Shown piece after piece: positions 60,231-64,000 of a DNA stretch of 64,000 bases (positions within the stretch are counted from its first letter, which is position 1; each line of letters opens with the position of its first letter). The DNA comes from an uncultured Hellea sp. (GTDB lineage: Bacteria; Pseudomonadota; Alphaproteobacteria; Caulobacterales; Maricaulaceae). The notes below the pieces were generated by a model. That model was given only the letters and a program-made list of their open reading frames with translations, ran no database searches and had not been told where the DNA came from. The stretch spans positions 1-64,000 of the forward strand of contig CALLMD010000006.1 of the NCBI GenBank assembly GCA_938007935.1, read 5' to 3'. Position numbers and translations under genes: made by a program.

Positions 60231-60277
60231 AATGGTAGTGAGAGTGAGACTTGAACTCACGACCTCAGGATTATGAG
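60231..60277. repeat. attR: 47-bp core within the intact tRNA-Met gene
   Basis: Third copy of the core, here joined to the chromosomal tRNA 5' half, so the tRNA is restored. It forms the right junction of Island B. Confidence 0.93.
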
Positions 60278-60309
60278 TCCTGCGCTCTAACCAGCTGAGC
60301 TACCCCACC
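60233..60309 (-). tRNA. tRNA-Met (CAT anticodon, elongator type)
   Basis: 77 nt. Acceptor GGTGGGG pairs with TCTCACT (three G-U pairs; the first, G1-U72, is usual in tRNA-Met). D-arm GCTC/GAGC, anticodon arm CAGGA-CTCATAA-TCCTG, T-arm GTGAG-TTCAAGT-CTCAC, discriminator A, encoded CCA. Its 3' half is the att core of both islands. tRNA-Ile2 with a lysidine CAT is an alternative, but the general pattern fits elongator Met better. Confidence 0.9.
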
Positions 60310-60376
60310 ACGAGGCGTCCTTATGAACAGGCGCGGGGAATAAGCGAATTTAGCCTCTATGACAAGCACAAACCTA

Positions 60377-61579
60377 TCATAAAAACATCATTGTTGGGTC
60401 TTCGAGTAAAGCTTTCATCTCTTGCATCATTTTCGCTGCGTCATAACCGTCTATCACGCGGTGATCACAAGAGACGCTGTAATTCATGACAAGACGTTCG
60501 ATAGGCTGCCCGTCTTCTAGGACCAGTTTTTTACGGATTTTATTGGGGCCAAAAATGGCAACTTCGGGCCGGTTGATAACTGGCGTAGTCACGAGCCCGC
60601 CAAGTGGTCCAAGCGATGTGAGAGTGGTCGTTGCCCCGCTAAGCTCTTCGGGGCTGAGCTTATTGGTGCGCGCACCTTCGGCCAGCCGCGTTATTTCTGA
60701 AGCCAAGTCCCAAATGGAGCGTGTTTGCGCGCGGCGCAGCACGGGGACGATCAGGCCATTATCGGTTTGCGTCGCGATGCCCAGATGCAAATCAGAAAAT
60801 TGGGAAACATAGCCGCCCTTCCCACTCGCCATATTCTCATCAATGAAACGCGCGTTAAATTGCGGCCAGTCTTCAAGCGTGCACGCAAGCGCGCGTATTA
60901 TGAAAGGCAGAACCGTAAGCTTTGGCTGGTCTTCAGATTTTTTTTCATTGGCGCGCTTACGCAGAGCTTCAAGTTCCGTGACGTCAATTTCTTCAACATA
61001 GGTGAAGTGCGGGATATGGCGCTTAGCTTCTTGCATGCGCTGGGAAATTACACGGCGCAGGCCAATGACTTTTATGCGGGTTTCGCCCTCTTCCGGGGTG
61101 AAAGTTTTTTCCAGCAAATCAAGGTCAGCTTGGGTGACTTGCCCGTTCTTACCCGTCGCAGTGACTTGGGAGAGCTCTACGCCTAGCGCCTTAGCCCGCT
61201 TGCGCACAGCCGGCGCGGCCAAAGCTTTATCTGTTGACTCCGCTTCTTTTTTGGAAACTGGCTTAGTCGGTGGTTTTTTGGGGGCCTTGTCCTTAGCTGC
61301 TTCTTTTGTCGGTTCATTTATTGGCTCAGACGTATCACCTTCAACCTCAAAAATAACAAGATCAGCCCCAACTGCGAGTATATCGCCCTCTTCACAGGCC
61401 ACCATGCTGATTATGCCGTCAACGGGTGCTGTCAGTTCAATCGTCGCCTTATCCGTCATAGCATCGGCTATGGGATCGTCTTCGGACACCTTATCCCCCA
61501 GCGCGACATGCCAAGCGGTAATTTCCGCCTCAACAACACCTTCGCCGATGTCGGGCAGTTTAAAATGATACTCACCCAT
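60377..61579 (-). CDS. bkdB: Branched-chain 2-oxoacid dehydrogenase E2 (lipoamide acyltransferase)
   Basis: About 400 residues from MGEYHFKLPDIGEGV (ATG 61577-61579); the ORF extends upstream inside the E1-beta gene. Lipoyl domain with the modified Lys in 'AMTDKATIELTAP'. Linker, then a peripheral-subunit-binding domain ('APAVRKRAKALGVELSQV', 'GKNGQVTQADLDLL'). Catalytic domain ends in 'SVSCDHRVIDGYDAAKMM' with the essential H-x3-D-G. Forms the core of the complex that makes acyl-CoA from branched-chain 2-oxoacids. It is translationally coupled to E1 beta. No E3 (lpd) gene follows; the islands begin about 70 bases downstream, past the tRNA. Confidence 0.93.
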   Translation of the reverse strand: MGEYHFKLPDIGEGVVEAEITAWHVALGDKVSEDDPIADAMTDKATIELTAPVDGIISMVACEEGDILAVGADLVIFEVEGDTSEPINEPTKEAAKDKAPKKPPTKPVSKKEAESTDKALAAPAVRKRAKALGVELSQVTATGKNGQVTQADLDLLEKTFTPEEGETRIKVIGLRRVISQRMQEAKRHIPHFTYVEEIDVTELEALRKRANEKKSEDQPKLTVLPFIIRALACTLEDWPQFNARFIDENMASGKGGYVSQFSDLHLGIATQTDNGLIVPVLRRAQTRSIWDLASEITRLAEGARTNKLSPEELSGATTTLTSLGPLGGLVTTPVINRPEVAIFGPNKIRKKLVLEDGQPIERLVMNYSVSCDHRVIDGYDAAKMMQEMKALLEDPTMMFL

Positions 61580-62607
61580 TATCCAGCATCCATCACTTTG
61601 CGTATGCCGTTTATGACACGCTTTGGCCCGGGGAAGAAGGCCCATTCCTGTGCATGGGGGTACGGCGTATCCCACCCCGTGACCCGCACGATGGGCGCTT
61701 CGAGAGAAAAGAAGCAATGCTCTGCGACTTGAGCGGAGAGCTCTGCGCCAAAGCCAGAGGTTCGTGTGGCTTCATGTAGGATAAGGCAGCGCCCTGTTTT
61801 TTTGACCGATGCCGATATGGCGTCAATATCAAGCGGCAAGAGCGAGCGAATATCGAGAATATCAGCATTTACGCCTGCTTCACGAGCGGCATTTTCAGCC
61901 ACCCAAACCATTGTGCCATAAGCCAATATGGTGAGATCATCACCTTCGCTGAATTGACGCACGGTCTCAAATGGAACTGTGTAATGGCCTTCAGGTACTT
62001 GGCCCAGCTCATGCTTGGCCCAGCTCACAGCGGGTTTATGCGGATCACCATCAAAGGGACCATTATAAAGCCGCTTTGGTTCTAAAAAGAGAACAGGATC
62101 ATTATCTTCGATAGCCTGTATCAGAAGCCCCTTGGCATCATAAGGGTTAGAGGGGATAATCGTTTTAAGGCCCGATATATGCGTAAATAGCGCTTCCGGG
62201 CTTTGGCTGTGGGTTGTGCCGCCAAATATGCCGCCGCCAACGGGCGTACGAATTGTCAGCGGCGCTGTGAAATCCCCATTGGAACGGTAACGCAGGCGCG
62301 CGGCCTCTGAGGCAATCTGATCATAACCGGGATAGATATAATCTGCGAACTGGATTTCAGCGACAGGGCGCAGGCCATTGGCGGCCATGCCGACAGCAAT
62401 GCCGACAATGCCGCCTTCTGAAATTGGCGTATCAAAACAGCGGTGAAGCCCGTGTTTTTCCTGAAGGCCCGCCGTGCAGCGAAAGACGCCGCCAAAATAA
62501 CCAACATCTTCACCGAAGACCAAGACATCAGGGTCTTGGCTCATCTTGACATCAAGCGCATCGCGAATGGCTTCGATCATATTCATTTGTCGGGTAGGAG
62601 CACTCAC
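61579..62607 (-). CDS. bkdA2: Branched-chain 2-oxoacid dehydrogenase E1 beta
   Basis: 342 residues from a GTG with AGGAGC at 8 bases upstream. Typical E1-beta segments: 'DALDVKMSQDPDVLVFGEDV', 'DTPISEGGIVGIAVGMAANG' and 'EIQFADYIYPGYDQIASEAA'. 'IRTPVGGGIFGGTTHSQSPE' marks the BCKDH type. It shares the thiamine diphosphate site with E1 alpha. Stop overlaps the E2 start (TAATG). Confidence 0.95.
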   Translation of the reverse strand: MSAPTRQMNMIEAIRDALDVKMSQDPDVLVFGEDVGYFGGVFRCTAGLQEKHGLHRCFDTPISEGGIVGIAVGMAANGLRPVAEIQFADYIYPGYDQIASEAARLRYRSNGDFTAPLTIRTPVGGGIFGGTTHSQSPEALFTHISGLKTIIPSNPYDAKGLLIQAIEDNDPVLFLEPKRLYNGPFDGDPHKPAVSWAKHELGQVPEGHYTVPFETVRQFSEGDDLTILAYGTMVWVAENAAREAGVNADILDIRSLLPLDIDAISASVKKTGRCLILHEATRTSGFGAELSAQVAEHCFFSLEAPIVRVTGWDTPYPHAQEWAFFPGPKRVINGIRKVMDAG

Positions 62608-62609
62608 AG

Positions 62610-63851
62610 TTAAAGCTCCTCATCAAAGAGGTCACGTTGATCACGCAAATGACGGGGCAGTTCCTCATAAACTTGCTCAAACATTGTGTAATGGTCGACC
62701 TTGGTATCGCCGGATAGACTGCCTAAAGCCTCGGCTGATTTATAAATATCTCGAATTTCTTTTTTACAGCTCTCTTCAAGCGCGGCGTGCTGATCTTCAT
62801 CCCACTCACCAATTGCAATCAGGTGCATTTTAAGACGTTCAATAGGATCGCCAAAAGGCCAAATATCAGGCTCGCTCTCTGGTCTATATTTTGTCGGATC
62901 ATCCGATGTCGAATGCCCCGAACTGCGATAGGTGAAATGTTCGATAAGTGTCGCGCCGCCGCCTTTGCGGGCACGTTCCGCGGCCCATTTCGTTGCCGCA
63001 TAAACGGCGAGCAAATCATTTCCATCTACACGCAGCGTTGCCAAGCCAAATCCGGTGCCGCGAGCCGCAAAGGTTTCACCTTCACCTGCGGCAATGCCTT
63101 GGAAGCTAGAAATCGCCCATTGATTATTCACCACATTGATAATGCAAGGCGCGCGGTAAGTTGACGCAAAGTTGAGCGCATAATGAAAATCGCCCTCTGC
63201 GGTTGCGCCCTCACCCGTGAATACCGACGCAATATCATCAAGGTTCTTATAGGCATTGGCCATCGCCCAGCCTACGCCTTGAATAAGCTGTGTTCCAAGA
63301 TTACCTGAAATAGAAAAGAAACCATGCTTTTTAAAAGAGTAAAGAACAGGAATGGATTTACCGTCCAGAGGATCGCCAGAATTAGACAGACATTGACACA
63401 TCATCTCTTTGATAGAAGCCCCGCGGTTAATCAGGATGCCTTGCTGACGATAAGTCGGAAACACCATATCAGAATTTTTAAGCGCCATAGCGTGGCCAAC
63501 TGAAACCGCCTCCTCGCCTCTGGACTTCATATAAAAGCTCATCTTCCCTTGGCGTTGCATGTTAAACATGCGGTCATCCATCGCGCGTGTCATCATCATG
63601 TCTTTTAGACCTTTATGCATAAGGTCGAGGGGCATTTGCGGGTTCCAGTCACCCACAGCCTCGCCATTAAACCGCAGAACACGGATTAAGCCCAGCGCAT
63701 GCTCCATAGTATCATAATCATCACATAAGGGATCAGGACGCGGAGGCGTATGCGCTGTAGGGACAGAGATATAGGAATAGTCAGGTGTATCACCTGGGCG
63801 GAAGGGCGGCTCAGGAATATGAAGGCGGGATTGATTGGAGGTTTTTGACAT
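62610..63851 (-). CDS. bkdA1: Branched-chain 2-oxoacid dehydrogenase E1 alpha
   Basis: 413 residues. The N-terminal extension, 'LHIPEPPFRPGDTPDYSYI', is typical of bacterial BkdA1. The ThDP/Mg motif is 'VFTGEGATAEGDFHYALNFA' ending in 'NNQWAIS'. The loop 'IEHFTYRSSGHSTSDDPTKY' holds the conserved phosphorylation-loop-like Ser/His region. First gene of the bkd operon; branched-chain amino acid breakdown and branched fatty-acid primer supply are the usual roles. Confidence 0.95.
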   Translation of the reverse strand: MSKTSNQSRLHIPEPPFRPGDTPDYSYISVPTAHTPPRPDPLCDDYDTMEHALGLIRVLRFNGEAVGDWNPQMPLDLMHKGLKDMMMTRAMDDRMFNMQRQGKMSFYMKSRGEEAVSVGHAMALKNSDMVFPTYRQQGILINRGASIKEMMCQCLSNSGDPLDGKSIPVLYSFKKHGFFSISGNLGTQLIQGVGWAMANAYKNLDDIASVFTGEGATAEGDFHYALNFASTYRAPCIINVVNNQWAISSFQGIAAGEGETFAARGTGFGLATLRVDGNDLLAVYAATKWAAERARKGGGATLIEHFTYRSSGHSTSDDPTKYRPESEPDIWPFGDPIERLKMHLIAIGEWDEDQHAALEESCKKEIRDIYKSAEALGSLSGDTKVDHYTMFEQVYEELPRHLRDQRDLFDEEL

Positions 63852-63977
63852 TTTTCCTCATATTTCAAAATAGTTGCTAAATTTAGCCCTCTATAACCGT
63901 ATTATTATAATTTTTCGTGTTGATATTCAATAAAATGCAGAATATTTGTCCTAAAATATATTAATAGGAGGCTAAAA
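63852..63977. promoter_or_regulatory. Divergent promoter region of the bkd operon
   Basis: 126 very AT-rich bases between the bkdA1 start and the start of the gene on the plus strand. It is the expected place for a shared operator (often Lrp/BkdR-controlled). No specific site could be identified. Confidence 0.5.
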
Positions 63978-64000
63978 ATGCCCGAACAAATAGATGGCAT
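63978..64000 (+). CDS. Start of a gene cut by the right window edge
   Basis: ATG at 63978 with an ideal ribosome site (AGGAGG, 6 bases upstream). The seven complete codons read MPEQIDG. Divergent from bkd, so a regulator (for example Lrp-type) is possible, but seven residues cannot show this. Confidence 0.6.

Larger units (their letters stand above)
51120..60277. mobile_element. Island B: second integrative element in tRNA-Met (about 9.1 kb)
   Basis: Between the middle att copy and the intact tRNA-Met. It has its own integrase at the left end, a 24-bp repeat inside both ends at 120-135 bases from each core, and cargo: pentapeptide-repeat membrane protein, two HTH proteins, secreted Sel1/SH3 protein and an ATPase-TOPRIM protein. 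It is AT-rich. No replication or transfer genes were recognised apart from a possible initiator-like wHTH protein. Confidence 0.87.

Noticed and set aside
60725-61186. 153-residue plus-strand ORF over bkdB
   Set aside because: Shadow of the E2 gene on the other strand.
1-64000. CRISPR arrays
   Set aside because: No regularly spaced repeat series was seen; repeats found are att, arm and simple repeats.

Overview
The window looks like the chromosome of an alphaproteobacterium. The markers are a GapR/DUF2312 homologue, the ubiK-lgt-MidA-pgeF block, three-gene pntA-pntAB-pntB next to a cytochrome aa3 subunit IV-like gene, an ECF sigma/ChrR pair and a bkd operon. Moderate GC and the gene set would suit a marine Hyphomonadales/Maricaulales-type bacterium, but the family is only a guess.

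Left core region (1-28.5 kb): the remnant of an IS end; a minus-strand run of cytochrome b561, YceI, SelO, glutathione transferase and esterase; a GH10 xylanase; DJ-1/PfpI, DUF924 and acyl-CoA synthetase; an ArsR/ATP-grasp-like pair; prs, pgeF, MidA-like, lgt and ubiK; ECF sigma with ChrR; pntAB; an orphan sigma-54 response regulator; and two related envelope proteins, followed by gapR. Two core genes, selO and the DUF924 gene, have no usual start codon. In both, the conserved reading frame runs upstream to an ATA that overlaps the previous stop as ATAA, with a Shine-Dalgarno-like sequence at normal spacing.

Islands (28.52-60.28 kb): an AT-rich accessory block inserted in the 3' half of an elongator tRNA-Met gene. 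A 47-bp piece of this tRNA occurs three times (28524, 51120, 60231), giving two tandem elements. Island A (about 22.6 kb) ends with an integrase whose last codons and stop lie inside the att core, and copies of an ACGTGTGA motif lie just inside both ends. Island B (about 9 kb) has its own integrase and a different 24-bp direct repeat inside both ends. Island A also holds a 58-nt tRNA-Ser 3' fragment, three further tyrosine recombinases, a TraD/HerA-like ATPase with a replication-relaxation protein, three coiled-coil genes, a large P-loop NTPase with an overlapping membrane protein, and a 1523-residue STAND-type NTPase with a Cap4/Mrr-like nuclease N-terminus that resembles an Avs defence protein. 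Island B carries a pentapeptide-repeat membrane protein, two HTH proteins, a secreted Sel1/SH3 protein and an ABC-ATPase fused to a TOPRIM/DUF4435-like domain, which resembles a fused PARIS or OLD-type defence protein.

Right core region (60.2-64 kb): the intact tRNA-Met, then the branched-chain 2-oxoacid dehydrogenase operon (E1 alpha, E1 beta, E2) on the minus strand, with the start of a divergent gene at the right edge.

The best candidates for undescribed biology are the two-gene ATPase/membrane module (29.1-32.4 kb), the Avs-like protein, the one-gene ATPase-TOPRIM protein and the repeated ATAA-type starts. All functional calls come from reading motifs; no database search was run.
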